Source: Moorena sp. SIO3I8
GTDB taxonomy: Bacteria; Cyanobacteriota; Cyanobacteriia; Cyanobacteriales; Coleofasciculaceae
Length of the DNA stretch: 41,799 nucleotides
Direction: 5' to 3'
Assembly: GCF_010692325.1 (NCBI RefSeq)
Contig: NZ_JAAHHW010000054.1
Span: 1 to 41,799, forward strand
Numbering within the stretch: position 1 is the first letter of the stretch; each line of letters opens with the position of its first letter. A program made the translations under genes and the position numbers. Positions 18,405 through 26,633 of this stretch are shown in pieces. The notes below the pieces were generated by a model, which was given only the letters and a program-made list of their open reading frames with translations, did no database searches and was not told where the DNA came from.

Positions 18405-18917
18405 ATGCTCACTGCTAACTCTCTAAAACTTAGCTTGACCCAACTTTTCTCCCAATCTCTACTTGTCGGAGGACTTACTGCTATTAGTTTGCTATCTGGA
18501 TTTATCCCTGAGCTTTCTGAAGACTCTTATACCCTTGTTATTAGCACTTCAGCCTATGCTCAAGATGTCACCTCTGACATTAGTCCTAATGACGTCACTC
18601 AATATGCTGAAGTTCTATTACAAATAGAGCCTATTCGCGCATCTGCCTATGAAAAAATCACTACAATCCTAGGAGAGCCACCAGAAATTTTGTGCGATGA
18701 CTCCGAGAGCATCAATAAGCTCCCCTCGACCGCCCAAGAGATTGCTAAAGATTACTGCCAACAGTCAGAGGTAATTGTCTCTAAGTATTTTCCCGAAGGA
18801 GGAAATAAACGCTTCAACGAAATTACTATTGAGATGCAAGATAATCAAACTTTACGGGAACAGATTCAAAGTGAATTAGTGCGTATTCAACAAGCAAAAT
18901 TTGACGCTAGCTTTTAG
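18405..18917 (+). CDS. Secreted DUF4168-type protein
   Basis: About 170 residues. The N-terminal hydrophobic segment (LTQLFSQSLLVGGLTAISLLSG) followed by an Ala-rich STSAYAQD region resembles a signal peptide with a cleavage site after AYA. The mature part contains the DUF4168 pattern: VTQYAEVLLQIEPIRASAY, AKDYCQQSEVIVSKY, RFNEITIEMQDN, then LREQIQSELVRIQQ. Small, helical and extracytoplasmic; function not established. The start is the ATG at 18405 (MLTANSLKL). A lipoprotein paralog follows at 19227. No gene seen in 18918-19226 apart from a GGCAAAGCCGACGCTGCGCGAAC dispersed repeat split near 19160. Confidence 0.8.
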   Translation: MLTANSLKLSLTQLFSQSLLVGGLTAISLLSGFIPELSEDSYTLVISTSAYAQDVTSDISPNDVTQYAEVLLQIEPIRASAYEKITTILGEPPEILCDDSESINKLPSTAQEIAKDYCQQSEVIVSKYFPEGGNKRFNEITIEMQDNQTLREQIQSELVRIQQAKFDASF

Positions 18918-19226
18918 CTAGATATAGCTCTAAGAATCAGCAACTTATTCCCTTGAAGCATAACTTCAACCATAACTTCAACCATAATTAAATGTTTTTG
19001 GTTAAAGCGTAAGGCTCTCAACGTTCCTCTTGGGCAAGCAGTAAGACGAGTTGTACACCTGGGAATTATCAATCAAGTTTACACCGATAATGGTATAGTT
19101 ATCAGAAAAAGAACCATAATAGCTAGCCACTAGCAATAGTAAAAAATAGACTAATCCAGCTTTCGGCAAAGCCGACGCTGCGCGAACAGGCTAGCCAGTG
19201 CAGGTCGCTGATCTCCCAAAAAACTA

Positions 19227-19673
19227 ATGAGCAAATTTATCTATCCCTTGGGATGGCTTGCCGGAATGATAGTGGTTTTGGTTGGATGTTCTTCCAGTCC
19301 AGACCCTGACCCCACGGCAGCTATCCCCACAGTAGCCTCATCTGAAGTGAAGAGTCAGGAATTGAAGAATTACGCCAAAGCTGTTCTGGCGATCGATCAA
19401 AATCGTCAAGGTGTCTACGAGGATATTCAGGAATTAACCAAAGACAAGGACAAGATAGTTCCTGAAATTAACTGCACCCAAGTAAAAACCATAGCAGCTC
19501 TACGTCGAAATATCCGAGATCTGGCTGTAAACTACTGTAACCGCTCGAAAACCATTGCTGAAAGTCATGACTTGACCATATCTCGATTTAATTCAATTAC
19601 GGTTAGCGCTCAATCCGATCAGAAGTTACAACGGCGAATCCACAATGAACTAGTTCGCTTACAACAAAATTGA
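19227..19673 (+). CDS. DUF4168-type lipoprotein
   Basis: 148 residues. The signal peptide ends with the lipobox VLVGC, so Cys21 should be lipidated and the protein membrane-tethered outside the cytoplasm. The mature part repeats the neighbouring DUF4168 pattern: LKNYAKAVLAIDQNRQGVYE, LAVNYCNRSKTIAE, ISRFNSITVSAQSD, LQRRIHNELVRLQQN. It is therefore a tandem paralog of the gene at 18405. Two cysteines (about 87 and 105) may pair. Role unknown. Confidence 0.82.
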   Translation: MSKFIYPLGWLAGMIVVLVGCSSSPDPDPTAAIPTVASSEVKSQELKNYAKAVLAIDQNRQGVYEDIQELTKDKDKIVPEINCTQVKTIAALRRNIRDLAVNYCNRSKTIAESHDLTISRFNSITVSAQSDQKLQRRIHNELVRLQQN

Positions 19674-19688
19674 TAATATGTCAAGCTT

Positions 19689-19980
19689 GTAGGGTGGGCA
19701 AAAGCGGTCAGCGGTCAGCGGTCAGCCGTGAGCTAAAGGCTCACGCTGCGCGAACAGCTTTGTGGCACAGGCTTCCAGCCTGTGACTTCACTGAGATTAA
19801 ACCAATGCTTACCTGTTTTATTTCTTATTAAAAAGCTGATAGCTGATAGCTGATAGCTGATAGCTTACCTTTGCTCACCTTACTTTAATTGGTATTTTTT
19901 TTACACGCAAGCTTGTAGGGTGGGCAAAAACAGTTTGGTTCTTTTGAGTATTCACGATCAGATTACTTTGCCCACCCTAC
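19689..19980. repeat. Intergenic repeat cluster before ureE
   Basis: Contains GTAGGGTGGGCAAA at 19691, CAGCGGT units, an ACGCTGCGCGAAC repeat, a CACAGGCT/AGCCTGTG hairpin near 19765, CTGATAG units at 19837-19864, and a complete palindromic element GTAGGGTGGGCAAA..TTTGCCCACCCTAC at 19915-19980. No gene. Confidence 0.7.
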
Positions 19981-20024
19981 TTTAATTGGTATTTTAGTCT
20001 GAATTCAGCAATGGTCAATTTCCA

Positions 20025-20456
20025 ATGCTCACCTTTACCAAACGCCTCACAGCTAATCAGAATACTAAAGTCGGTTTTACCCTCTCCTTGACAGCGGAAG
20101 AACGTACCCGAACGCGCCACCGCTTTGAAACAGCGGATGGTGAAAATTTGTATTTGCGTTTGCCTAGGGGCAGTGTCTTGCAGGATGGGGATTTACTGGA
20201 AGCGGAAGATACAAAGGTGATGATCCGAATTGCTGCTAAACCAGAACCGGTACTCACTGTCACCTCCCAAAAACCGGTGAATTTGCTGCGAGCTGCTTAT
20301 CATTTGGGTAATCGCCATGTGCCTTTAGAAGTAACGGCTAGCTATTTAAGATTATCTCCTGACCCGGTTTTGCAGGCCATGTTAGAGCAGTTGGGGGTAG
20401 AGGTACACCAGGAAGTGGTACCGTTTCAACCAGAAATCGGTGCCTATCGACATTGA
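20025..20456 (+). CDS. ureE: Urease accessory protein UreE
   Basis: Nickel-binding chaperone that delivers Ni to the urease apoenzyme with UreF, UreG and UreD. 143 residues: an N-terminal beta domain ([31 protein letters not shown], in family pattern) and the C-terminal metal-binding ferredoxin-like domain with the conserved [12 protein letters not shown] motif holding the key His. The C-terminus ends ..GAYRH, short and without the His-rich tail of some species. No other urease gene is in this window, so ureE stands apart from a ureABC cluster. Confidence 0.93.
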   Translation: MLTFTKRLTANQNTKVGFTLSLTAEERTRTRHRFETADGENLYLRLPRGSVLQDGDLLEAEDTKVMIRIAAKPEPVLTVTSQKPVNLLRAAYHLGNRHVPLEVTASYLRLSPDPVLQAMLEQLGVEVHQEVVPFQPEIGAYRH

Positions 20457-20475
20457 GAACGTTTAAGAGAACTGT

Positions 20476-20502
20476 AAAAAAAAGGCACACCTAAGTGCGC
20501 CT
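20476..20502 (-). terminator. Intrinsic terminator after the 20508 gene
   Basis: On the minus strand AGGCGCAC, loop TTAG, GTGTGCCT is followed by a run of T residues, only 6 bp past the stop of the 20508-20897 gene. Confidence 0.8.
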
Positions 20503-20507
20503 CTTGA

Positions 20508-20897
20508 TCAATCCTTCGGAACAGAAGCCCGATGGTTAGCCTCTTGCCACAGCTGATAGAGAAAAAACTCAACAGCATAGTTCATTGCTGTTACAAAAAT
20601 TCCCTCTTCATCCTCTGGATCTGACGTTAGCCAGGTGCCTTGTAGGCTTACTTCAACATATTCCGCATCACAAATCGATAATGCGATCGCATCTGTTTTG
20701 TCTTGCCGCACAAACACCTCTAATTGCCTGAGGTGGGGCAAGTTAGCTGGTAGCAAAAATGAGGCAGTGCTGGGTTCGATATAGAAACTTGCACCCGCAC
20801 GGAGCGAGACAAGGGTTCGTGTGGTTACCCATTCTTCTAGGGATTGAGCCAAACGCTCTAGATAAAAGCTATTTTCGGTATAAATCAGTTTCAGCAT
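20508..20897 (-). CDS. Conserved cyanobacterial protein, unknown function
   Basis: 129 residues, start ATG after GAGGAGGTTACAGGTA, overlapping the end of the HNH gene by 29 nt, so translation is probably coupled. Acidic, mixed alpha/beta sequence beginning MLKLIYTENSFYLERLA with no membrane segment. There is a basic/hydrophobic VTTRTLVSLRAGASFYIEP stretch and a helical C-terminus FVTAMNYAVEFFLYQLWQ. I recognise it as a type of protein seen widely in cyanobacteria but know no function. The tight pairing with an HNH nuclease gene suggests a shared role. Terminator at 20476-20502. Confidence 0.72.
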   Translation of the reverse strand: MLKLIYTENSFYLERLAQSLEEWVTTRTLVSLRAGASFYIEPSTASFLLPANLPHLRQLEVFVRQDKTDAIALSICDAEYVEVSLQGTWLTSDPEDEEGIFVTAMNYAVEFFLYQLWQEANHRASVPKD

Positions 20898-21432
20898 TAC
20901 CTGTAACCTCCTCCTCTAACCGATTGATTTGCTGTTGACGCCAAAACTGTTCCGCAAAAGCAACAGCTGGATGCATGGGTGCTTTGGGCTGCCTGGGTAA
21001 TTTCATTCCCGCTTGGTGGGGAGTGCGGTTGCCTTTAAGGCTATTACAACTCTCACATGCCGTAACGACGTTGTCCCAACTGTGTTTTCCGCCTTTTGAC
21101 CGAGGAATGACATGGTCAAGGGTTAGCTTTTTGGTGCTGCCACAGTATTGGCACCGATGCTTGTCCCGTCTTAAGACCTCCCGCCGATTTACTGGAGGAA
21201 CTCGCCAAGTTGGTTCGGTTTCGGTAAGTATCAAGCGGATATGGCTTGGTACCAAGATCACTACACTAGGGGAACGGACTTTGTAGCCCTTACCACCAAA
21301 GAAATCGATTGGTTCAGCTTTGCCGGTAACCAACAGAGCAATCGCTCGTTTGATATTGACTCGATTAATAGGTAAGTAGTTTTTGGAAAAAACCACTACC
21401 GATTGCTTTAACACCTCAGTTGTGCTTGTCAC
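20869..21432 (-). CDS. HNH endonuclease
   Basis: The nuclease domain has CQYCGSTKKLTLDHVIPRSKGG, then NVVTACESCNSLKGNRTP. This is a zinc-bound HNH motif with both Cys pairs and the catalytic His in LDHV. The N-terminal 75 residues (SVVVFSKNYLPINRVNIKRAI, then VTGKAEPID) are the standard extension of a widespread cyanobacterial and bacterial HNH protein. I choose the GTG at 21432 because GAGGAG sits 7 nt before it; the ATG at 21447 overlaps that ribosome binding site. Possible roles are DNA repair or phage defence. Forms an operon with the downstream 129-aa gene. Confidence 0.85.
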   Translation of the reverse strand: MTSTTEVLKQSVVVFSKNYLPINRVNIKRAIALLVTGKAEPIDFFGGKGYKVRSPSVVILVPSHIRLILTETEPTWRVPPVNRREVLRRDKHRCQYCGSTKKLTLDHVIPRSKGGKHSWDNVVTACESCNSLKGNRTPHQAGMKLPRQPKAPMHPAVAFAEQFWRQQQINRLEEEVTGNAETDLYRK

Positions 21433-21455
21433 GGATTGACTCCTCATAAACCAAA

Positions 21456-21484
21456 CCCCCGCTTCTGTTTGTCAGGAGCGGGGG
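21456..21484. promoter_or_regulatory. GC-rich hairpin in HNH leader
   Basis: CCCCCGCT and AGCGGGGG form an 8-bp stem just upstream of the HNH start. On the minus strand it is followed by TTTGGTTT, so it may act as a leader attenuator or as a terminator for an upstream transcript. Confidence 0.45.
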
Positions 21485-21860
21485 CGTTTAAGATTTTTTA
21501 GGGTAGGCTGATTGCTATGTCAGTAGTGCTAGCGTTCGCCTATACCTCCCGCTGTGTCTATTTAGTTTCAGATTGATCTCTGGCCGACAATTGACTGGTT
21601 GTGAATCATGCCTTCTATACTCGACTGTTCTCTGTGCGATCGAGTCATATTTGCCCCTAAACAAAAGCTCCACCCATATTGCCCCGAATCCAGAACCGCC
21701 GAAGCAGTTGATATCTGAGCAATTGGTGGAGGAGGTTAAATGATGACTCATAGAAGATGAAATGTTTGAAGGCGAAATTTGTGAAAAACGATTTTCAAGC
21801 CGCTTTTTAAATACTACACTTGTATTACGGGAATGTCCAGATATTTGGAGGAAAAAATTA

Positions 21861-22202
21861 ATGCCTACACTCACCCGTCAAAACTCAACCACTGATATGG
21901 AAGTTACCAGCATCCGTCTGGAGCGACAGTTGAAAGATAAACTCAAAGAACTTTCTGGCACTCAGGGCTATCAAGCTCTGATTCGAGATATTCTCTGGAA
22001 CTATGTCCAGCACAAGTCTGGTGATTATCGACCTCAATTTTGTAAGTCTGATATCAGAGCCAGCATTCAAGCGATCGCTGAGCGCAAAGAGCGTTGTGTA
22101 CTAACTGGCAAGTATATAGAACCCCAAGAGCCCATGTTATTAGGACTTACGATCAACGGAGAGATGCTTCCCCTCAGTATCGGTAGTCTGTCCGACTGTT
22201 AA
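21861..22202 (+). CDS. Small RHH-like DNA-binding protein, conserved in cyanobacteria
   Basis: 113 residues from the ATG at 21861, which has GGAGGAAAAAATTA as ribosome binding site. The longer frame from 21762 adds 33 unlikely residues. The N-terminal half (MEVTSIRLERQLKDKLKEL, then GYQALIRDILWNYV) fits a ribbon-helix-helix: a strand followed by two helices. The C-terminal half (CVLTGKYIEPQEPMLLGL, then GEMLPLSIGSL) is a short beta domain of unknown role with a single Cys in CVLTGK. Probably a transcription regulator; its target is unknown. Confidence 0.72.
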   Translation: MPTLTRQNSTTDMEVTSIRLERQLKDKLKELSGTQGYQALIRDILWNYVQHKSGDYRPQFCKSDIRASIQAIAERKERCVLTGKYIEPQEPMLLGLTINGEMLPLSIGSLSDC

Positions 22203-22222
22203 GCATTTGCCTCGATACAAGT

Positions 22223-22298
22223 GAAGAGACATGCGTTCGCTGAAAGCGGGGCTGAGGCCTTTGGCCACGCTTCGCGAACGCCCATCGCATGTCTCTTC
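22223..22298. repeat. Inverted repeat around a dispersed-repeat core
   Basis: GAAGAGACATGCG (22223-22235) and its exact complement CGCATGTCTCTTC (22286-22298) enclose a GGCCTTTGGCCACGCTTCGCGAACG motif split by a second small palindrome. No T-run; a palindromic repeat and not a clear terminator. Confidence 0.6.
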
Positions 22299-22341
22299 TC
22301 AATCCTTGACTAGGCACTAACTAGGAACTTTTGTAGGTTAG

Positions 22342-23781
22342 TTAGCGAGTTGGAACCTTCAACTGTGGCACTTGCGGAAGCTCAAGTTTTGGTGCTTCTA
22401 GAACTGCTGGAGCTTCTGGTGTTGCTGGCATTTCTTCAGTGTCCATAGCTTCTGGGATTTCTTCAGTGTCCATAGCTTCTGGGGCTTCTGGCATTTCTGG
22501 CATTTCTGGCGTTTTAGTAGCTACTTGGAGATATAAATCAGAACCCAGTGTTAGTGGTAAATCATTTTCCGGATCAATGATTATAGGATTTTGCTGCTCC
22601 GGTTGTTGATTAGAATCACCACCAGTTAAGACACCAGTCAAAATATTAACCGCAGCACCTTCTAATGTTTGTGTCTCCGTATCATCAGGCTTAGCATCAG
22701 TAACCAGTTTCGAGGTAGCATTGATGGTGTTATAGGATAATTCACCAATTTTAAGTTTTTGAGCTACAAACTGAGTACCAAGAAACTCAGAACCACTATA
22801 CCGAGGTACTAATTGACCCTCAATCTCGCTGTCTTTTGGAATTAAGACTATTCCTTGATCATTTTTGATGTCCTCAGCTACTAACAGCGTCATATCAATA
22901 GTTTCACCACGCTCCACAGCCACCTTGTCTGATACTGTGTAGGCTACATTAATCATTGTGCCTTTGGAAACTTGATATTCCTTAGTTTCAAAGGAGTCAT
23001 CCTTACTAGTCATTGACTCAGTGGACTCAGTGGAATCAGTTTTTTCAGTTGTCTCAGTTGATTCCATCAGGCTGTCGTCACCCACAGGTTTAGTCTCTCC
23101 CGTCAGCTGAGCAATATATTGAGAGGCTGGATGTTGACTAGACAGGGGAGCTAATACCTCTTCATTCACTAAAGCTTGATGAATAAAGGCTGCCACTTCA
23201 GCACGGGTAGCAGGTTGACCAAAATCGAGATAGGTTACATTCGGGTAGTTAACCACCATAGCCTTTTCGGTAGCAGCCGCAACGCTATCTTTGGCATAGT
23301 CAGGGATTCGGGATAGGTCTTCATAGGAAGAGAGAGTGTTCTTGACTGAAGTGCTAGAGTATAAACCCAAACCATTGGTTAATGACACCAATACTTGTCC
23401 CCGAGATAGTGGCGAAGATGGACGTAGTTGGCTATTAGATTTATCCTGCTCAGTTAGGTTACGACTTACCCAATACTCAGCCACTTCACGATCAAATGTT
23501 TTGGGCAAGGCTAAATTATTTTCGCTGAAAGCTTGGCTCACCATCGCAGAGAACTGAGCGTAAGTAACAGCTTGATCAGGTTTAAAGGTGCCATTGGCAT
23601 ATCCATTTACCAGGTTTTCTGCTGCCAACCCTTCAATGAACGGTTTTGCCCAATGACCTTGAATATCAATAAAGCTAGTTTGGTTTGGAACCGCAATTAC
23701 CATCGGCGCAGTCACACCAGTTACTATTCCCAACAGCAACATGGCAGTGCTTGTGGAATTCCAAGTAGACGCACTAGACAT
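22342..23781 (-). CDS. S-layer-homology domain surface protein
   Basis: The ATG at 23781 follows AGGAGAG. About 479 residues: a signal-like segment (STAMLLLGIVTGVTAPMVIA), an SLH motif (FIDIQGHWAKPFIEGLAAEN..GYANGTFKPDQAVTYAQF) and further SLH-like units (..SPLSRGQVLVSLTNGL.., ..DYAKDSVAAATEKAMVVNYP..QPATRAEVAAFIHQAL). Next comes an acidic Ser/Thr linker (TESTESMTS) and a beta-rich domain (GTMINVAYTVSD..VLIPKDSEIEGQLVP) like those in VirB10/TrbI-type proteins. The C-terminus is rich in Pro and Glu with two PEAMDTEE units. SLH modules anchor proteins to peptidoglycan-linked polymers. Likely outer cell envelope. Confidence 0.87.
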   Translation of the reverse strand: MSSASTWNSTSTAMLLLGIVTGVTAPMVIAVPNQTSFIDIQGHWAKPFIEGLAAENLVNGYANGTFKPDQAVTYAQFSAMVSQAFSENNLALPKTFDREVAEYWVSRNLTEQDKSNSQLRPSSPLSRGQVLVSLTNGLGLYSSTSVKNTLSSYEDLSRIPDYAKDSVAAATEKAMVVNYPNVTYLDFGQPATRAEVAAFIHQALVNEEVLAPLSSQHPASQYIAQLTGETKPVGDDSLMESTETTEKTDSTESTESMTSKDDSFETKEYQVSKGTMINVAYTVSDKVAVERGETIDMTLLVAEDIKNDQGIVLIPKDSEIEGQLVPRYSGSEFLGTQFVAQKLKIGELSYNTINATSKLVTDAKPDDTETQTLEGAAVNILTGVLTGGDSNQQPEQQNPIIIDPENDLPLTLGSDLYLQVATKTPEMPEMPEAPEAMDTEEIPEAMDTEEMPATPEAPAVLEAPKLELPQVPQLKVPTR

Positions 23782-23963
23782 AGAACACAACTCTCCTGAT
23801 TTAGATAACTCTTCCAGATAGCTCAACTCCTTAGTTATCAGAGTTGATAGCCTCTCAAACACCATCCCCAGACGCACAGGTGACCTGAAAGTTCCCAGGT
23901 TTTCAAAAAAAGATCGGTAGAGGTAGGCGAGTCAGATCAAGTCCGGTTAATCAGTTACAAAAG

Positions 23964-24217
23964 GGAATCGGGAATCGGGAATAGGGAATAGGGAATCGGG
24001 AATCGGGAGTCGGGAATCGGGAATCGGGAATCGGGAATCGGGAGTCGGGAATCGGGAATCGGGAATCGGGAATCGGGAATCGGGAATCGGGAGTCGGGGT
24101 AAGACGAAAATTTACTGTACCTCGTCAGTATGATAAACGCTATAAAAATGTTTCCTATCTCCCTATTTCCCCATCTCCCCATCTCCCTACTCCCTGCTCC
24201 CTGCTCCCTACTCCCTA
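23964..24217. repeat. Heptamer arrays (GGGAATC)n and (CTCCCTA)n
   Basis: About 19 units of GGGAATC with GGGAGTC variants at 23964-24097, then a GTACCTCGTCAGTATGATAA..CGCTATA motif like the IS630-type ends (24119-24147), then CCCATCT/CCCTACT units to 24217. No gene. Confidence 0.85.
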
Positions 24218-24299
24218 AAACCCAGGACTTTCACGCCTCACCTATTTGATAAATACTATAAAAATACTATAGTCATGACTTATCGCCCAACAGCATCCA

Positions 24300-24436
24300 C
24301 TTTGTTAACGCACCCTACAAGATGGGCGATTGGCTTTGGCCTTTGGGCCACGCGGGGCGCGTTTGGCCACGCTACGGGATTTACCGTTCGCACAGCGTCG
24401 GGCTTTGCCCGAAAGGTCACGCTACGCGAACGCACT
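24300..24436. repeat. Dispersed repeat cluster
   Basis: GTTAACGCACCCTACAAGAT (also at 30609) and three GGCC/CACGC/GCGAAC-type units. ORFs across this region are repeat-derived and not genes. Confidence 0.7.
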
Positions 24437-24452
24437 ATGCAATACCATTATT

Positions 24453-24707
24453 TTATTCTCCATAATGAGTTTTGGCGCGGTGAATATAGATCAGGTTCTG
24501 CTCATTGTCAATTGTGTAAATAATTCTATCTTTATAACTTAAACGCATAGAAAAGAAACCAGCAAGATCCCCCACCAGCTTTTTACCAGCATAAGGATTT
24601 ATACTGATCGTGTCCTGAATCATTGTTTTGAGTTTTTGCTTTAATTTGGGCGTAAGTTTGGCAACATCCTTTTTAGCCTCTTTGGTAAAACGAACTTCGT
24701 AAACCAT
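24453..24707 (-). CDS. RelE/YoeB-type toxin
   Basis: 84 residues from the ATG that overlaps the antitoxin stop (TGATG). Pattern of RelE-superfamily ribosome-dependent mRNA endonucleases of the Txe/YoeB branch: VYEVRFTKEAKKDVAKL, KLKTMIQDTISINPYAGKKL, LAGFFSMRLSYKDRIIYTI, and the terminal RAKTHYGE with the His-Tyr pair that YoeB-type toxins use at the active site. Appears full length and intact. Coexpressed with the Phd/YefM antitoxin just upstream. Confidence 0.9.
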   Translation of the reverse strand: MVYEVRFTKEAKKDVAKLTPKLKQKLKTMIQDTISINPYAGKKLVGDLAGFFSMRLSYKDRIIYTIDNEQNLIYIHRAKTHYGE

Positions 24708-24967
24708 CAATCAATATCTCCCAAGACTTCATCTAGGGAGTAGGTTTCATTACTGTTTATTTGTTCAAGGGATCTTTGTAGGCTTTCCCTCATTCCAGGT
24801 ATTGAAAGTAATTCTAAGGTTTCTTGTAAGCTTTCATAGTTTTTTCGAGAAATTAAAACAGCAGAGCCATTAGAAATCTCTATTTCATAAACTTTGTTTT
24901 CTTCTGTAACTGATTCAACTAGGTTAATTAACTCTTTTTGGGCAGCAGTAACCGTCAGTTTTTCCAT
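24707..24967 (-). CDS. Phd/YefM-type antitoxin
   Basis: 86 residues. The N-terminal Phd/YefM DNA-binding fold (MEKLTVTAAQKELINLVESV, GSAVLISRKNYESLQETLEL) is followed by an acidic, flexible toxin-binding tail ending DEVLGDID. It should neutralise the toxin gene that overlaps its stop by one base and repress its own promoter. ATG at 24967; ribosome binding site weak (AGGAAATCAATAAA). Confidence 0.9.
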   Translation of the reverse strand: MEKLTVTAAQKELINLVESVTEENKVYEIEISNGSAVLISRKNYESLQETLELLSIPGMRESLQRSLEQINSNETYSLDEVLGDID

Positions 24968-25075
24968 TTTATTGATTTCCTATTTTTGTTATTATAGCAG
25001 TTTTAAATTCGGTAGAGAAGGAATATATTAGTCTGATCATATTTAGGAATCGCGTAAGCATTCAGCCGTCAGAAA

Positions 25076-25212
25076 TGAAACCGGCAAGATGCCGGTTCCA
25101 CCAAGATGCCCATTCCACAACAATATGCAATGCCTAATAACCTTGGCCTTGGCCTTTGGGCCACGCTACGGGAATGGCCACGCTACGGGAATGGCCACGC
25201 TACGCGAACAAC
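25076..25212. repeat. Hairpin and dispersed repeat cluster
   Basis: ACCGGCAAGATGCCGGTTCC hairpin, then three tandem GGCCACGCTACG(G/C)GAA units after GGCCTTGGCCTTTGGGCC. Repeats fill most of the 24968-25643 gap; no gene supported. Confidence 0.7.
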
Positions 25213-25250
25213 CTTCAACCTAATCACCTACCCTTCAAAAAGGCCAAAGG

Positions 25251-25444
25251 CGAACAAGTTAATAACCTTCAACATCCCAACCTTCAACCTTCAACCTTCT
25301 AACCTTCAACCTTCAACCTTCTAACCTTCAACATCCCAACCTTCAACCTTCTAACCTTCAACCTTCAACCTTCTAACCTTCAACATCCCAACCTTCAACA
25401 TCCCAACCTTCAACATCCCAACCTTCAACATCCCAACCTTCTAA
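25251..25444. repeat. AACCTTCAAC tandem repeat array
   Basis: Alternating CAACCTT, CTAACCTT and CAACATCCCAAC units. The same units appear inside the coding sequence of metH (8290-8345). Confidence 0.85.
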
Positions 25445-25643
25445 CCTACCCTACGGGAACGCCAAAGGCGAACAACTCCAAAAAAAAATAGCCGCAGAAA
25501 TACCTTCCACGGCTAGGAAATTTTACTATGCCTGAACTTTGTACACCAACCCAGAAATAATCCGATCCGATTGGCCAAAGGTCACCCTAGGCGAACAGAT
25601 TTGATTCTTGGGCTAGGGGGGGAACCCCCCCTACTAAGTTAGT

Positions 25644-25898
25644 CTAATCTAGAATTATGTACTTCGTCATAGTCGTGATGAATTCGCCAGGAATTCCAGT
25701 CGGCTGAAGGGGGCTCCAGTCGGAAATTTGGGCATAACGCAGTGCAGAAAGGGTATACATGGTGTTGCTTATTGCCCGGCGGGAGCCCTTCAGAATGTGC
25801 TGAACGGGGTATTTTTTTGGAGAAGGTTCCTGAGGAGTATTACTAGGAGTGATCTCCTCAGGATTGTTTTCTGGATTCGGGCGAAAGTTGTCAGGCAT
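25644..25898 (-). CDS. Small conserved protein, paralog B (84 aa)
   Basis: Paralog of the 71-aa protein at 3948. A longer polar Pro/Asn/Glu-rich N-terminus (residues 1-28) precedes the shared core: a KGSRRAISNTMYTLSALRYA helix-like stretch, SDWSPLQPTGIPGEFITTM and the end YIILD. The conserved parts are a basic patch, an NT..LY.L.YA motif, WS.P.PT..PGE..TT, and a terminal LD. No membrane segment. It is controlled by a strong promoter with a perfect palindrome (25920-25959). The ribosome binding site is weak. Function unknown; small regulatory or binding protein likely. Flanked on both sides by repeat DNA. Confidence 0.7.
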   Translation of the reverse strand: MPDNFRPNPENNPEEITPSNTPQEPSPKKYPVQHILKGSRRAISNTMYTLSALRYAQISDWSPLQPTGIPGEFITTMTKYIILD

Positions 25899-25919
25899 AG
25901 TTCAAAATTGGTTTTGAAG

Positions 25920-25959
25920 TTAAGGATATAATCATAACGATTATATCCTTAAGTGTCAA
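25920..25959 (-). promoter_or_regulatory. Promoter with perfect 14-bp palindromic operator candidate
   Basis: Minus strand: TTGACA (25959-25954), 17-nt spacer, TATGAT (25936-25931). The arms TTAAGGATATAATC and GATTATATCCTTAA (25920-25952, 5-nt centre) lie between the -35 hexamer and the transcript start and cover the -10 box. A repressor bound there would block RNA polymerase. An A-tract lies upstream at 25971-25981. Confidence 0.75.
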
Positions 25960-26099
25960 GGGTTTTTAGAAATTTTTTTTTGAGGGGTAATTGAAAGAAA
26001 TCGTACGGTAATGGAATGGAAGCTTGTTTGAAAAAAAAGGGAATATGGGATAGGGATTGTAATGGTTTTAAGTCACTTTATGAGATAGGAAATACTTAA

Positions 26100-26226
26100 T
26101 TGACCAAAGGTCAATCGCAAAGTGCCCCAGAATGCGATCGCGTAGCGGCTCGTACCGAGCATCCCGTAGCGGCTCGTACCGAGCATCCCGTAGCGTGACC
26201 ATTCGCGTAGCGTGGCTTAAAGGCCA
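26100..26226. repeat. Dispersed repeats with 24-bp tandem units
   Basis: Two tandem CGTAGCGGCTCGTACCGAGC-type units of 24 bp followed by CGTAGCGTGACC and CGTAGCGTGGC motifs. No coding sequence. Confidence 0.75.
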
Positions 26227-26280
26227 AGGTCAATCGCTTCCCAACAGAATTCCATAATCTTATATACTACTTTTTGAATG

Positions 26281-26552
26281 TAGAGAACCCAGAACCATGA
26301 AAAGCGATCACGATGGTCATCATCTCACCCTCGACTCATTCGAGAACGACAGGATCGTTCCCCTGCAATGGAAGGTAATTGGGACTGTTGCTGCCAGTAA
26401 CACTCAAACAACTGACAAAAGTCGTCTACTTCACAGAACATACGGGTGATATCCAAACGCGATAGAATATTGGTCATACCTGGCTCAGACTCAATTGCTT
26501 CAAATCTAGTCGAGCGCCTTTCTTTCACCTTTGTGCAGTTCGTCCAACTCAC
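26281..26552 (-). pseudogene. IS982-family transposase 5' remnant
   Basis: The minus-strand frame reads ITRMFCEVDDFCQLFECYW, then SRMSRG and a stop. The (F/I)C-x-VDDFCQ-x-F opening is typical of IS982 transposases. A one-base shift restores a further match (MMTIVIAFHGSGFSTFKK) to about 26281, after which it ends in a stop. The catalytic DDE region is missing. The remnant sits in the repeat-rich gap upstream of the SPFH gene. Confidence 0.75.
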
Positions 26553-26604
26553 GTTACAATAATAACGATTAAGGTAGCGAAAGAGTATTTTTTTTTCAAT
26601 TCAT

Positions 26605-26624
26605 TAGTTAACTAATTAACTAAA
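26605..26624. promoter_or_regulatory. Inverted repeat 10 bp before the SPFH-DUF4407 start
   Basis: TTAGTTAA, CTAA, TTAACTAA forms an 8-bp inverted repeat in an AT-rich leader without a Shine-Dalgarno. It could be a regulator site, or chance in AT-rich DNA. Confidence 0.35.
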
Positions 26625-26633
26625 TTTGTTGTT

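Noticed and set aside
24275-24542. Two overlapping ORFs upstream of the RelE-type toxin
   Set aside because: Both are translations of dispersed GGCC/GCGAAC repeats and the antisense of the toxin.
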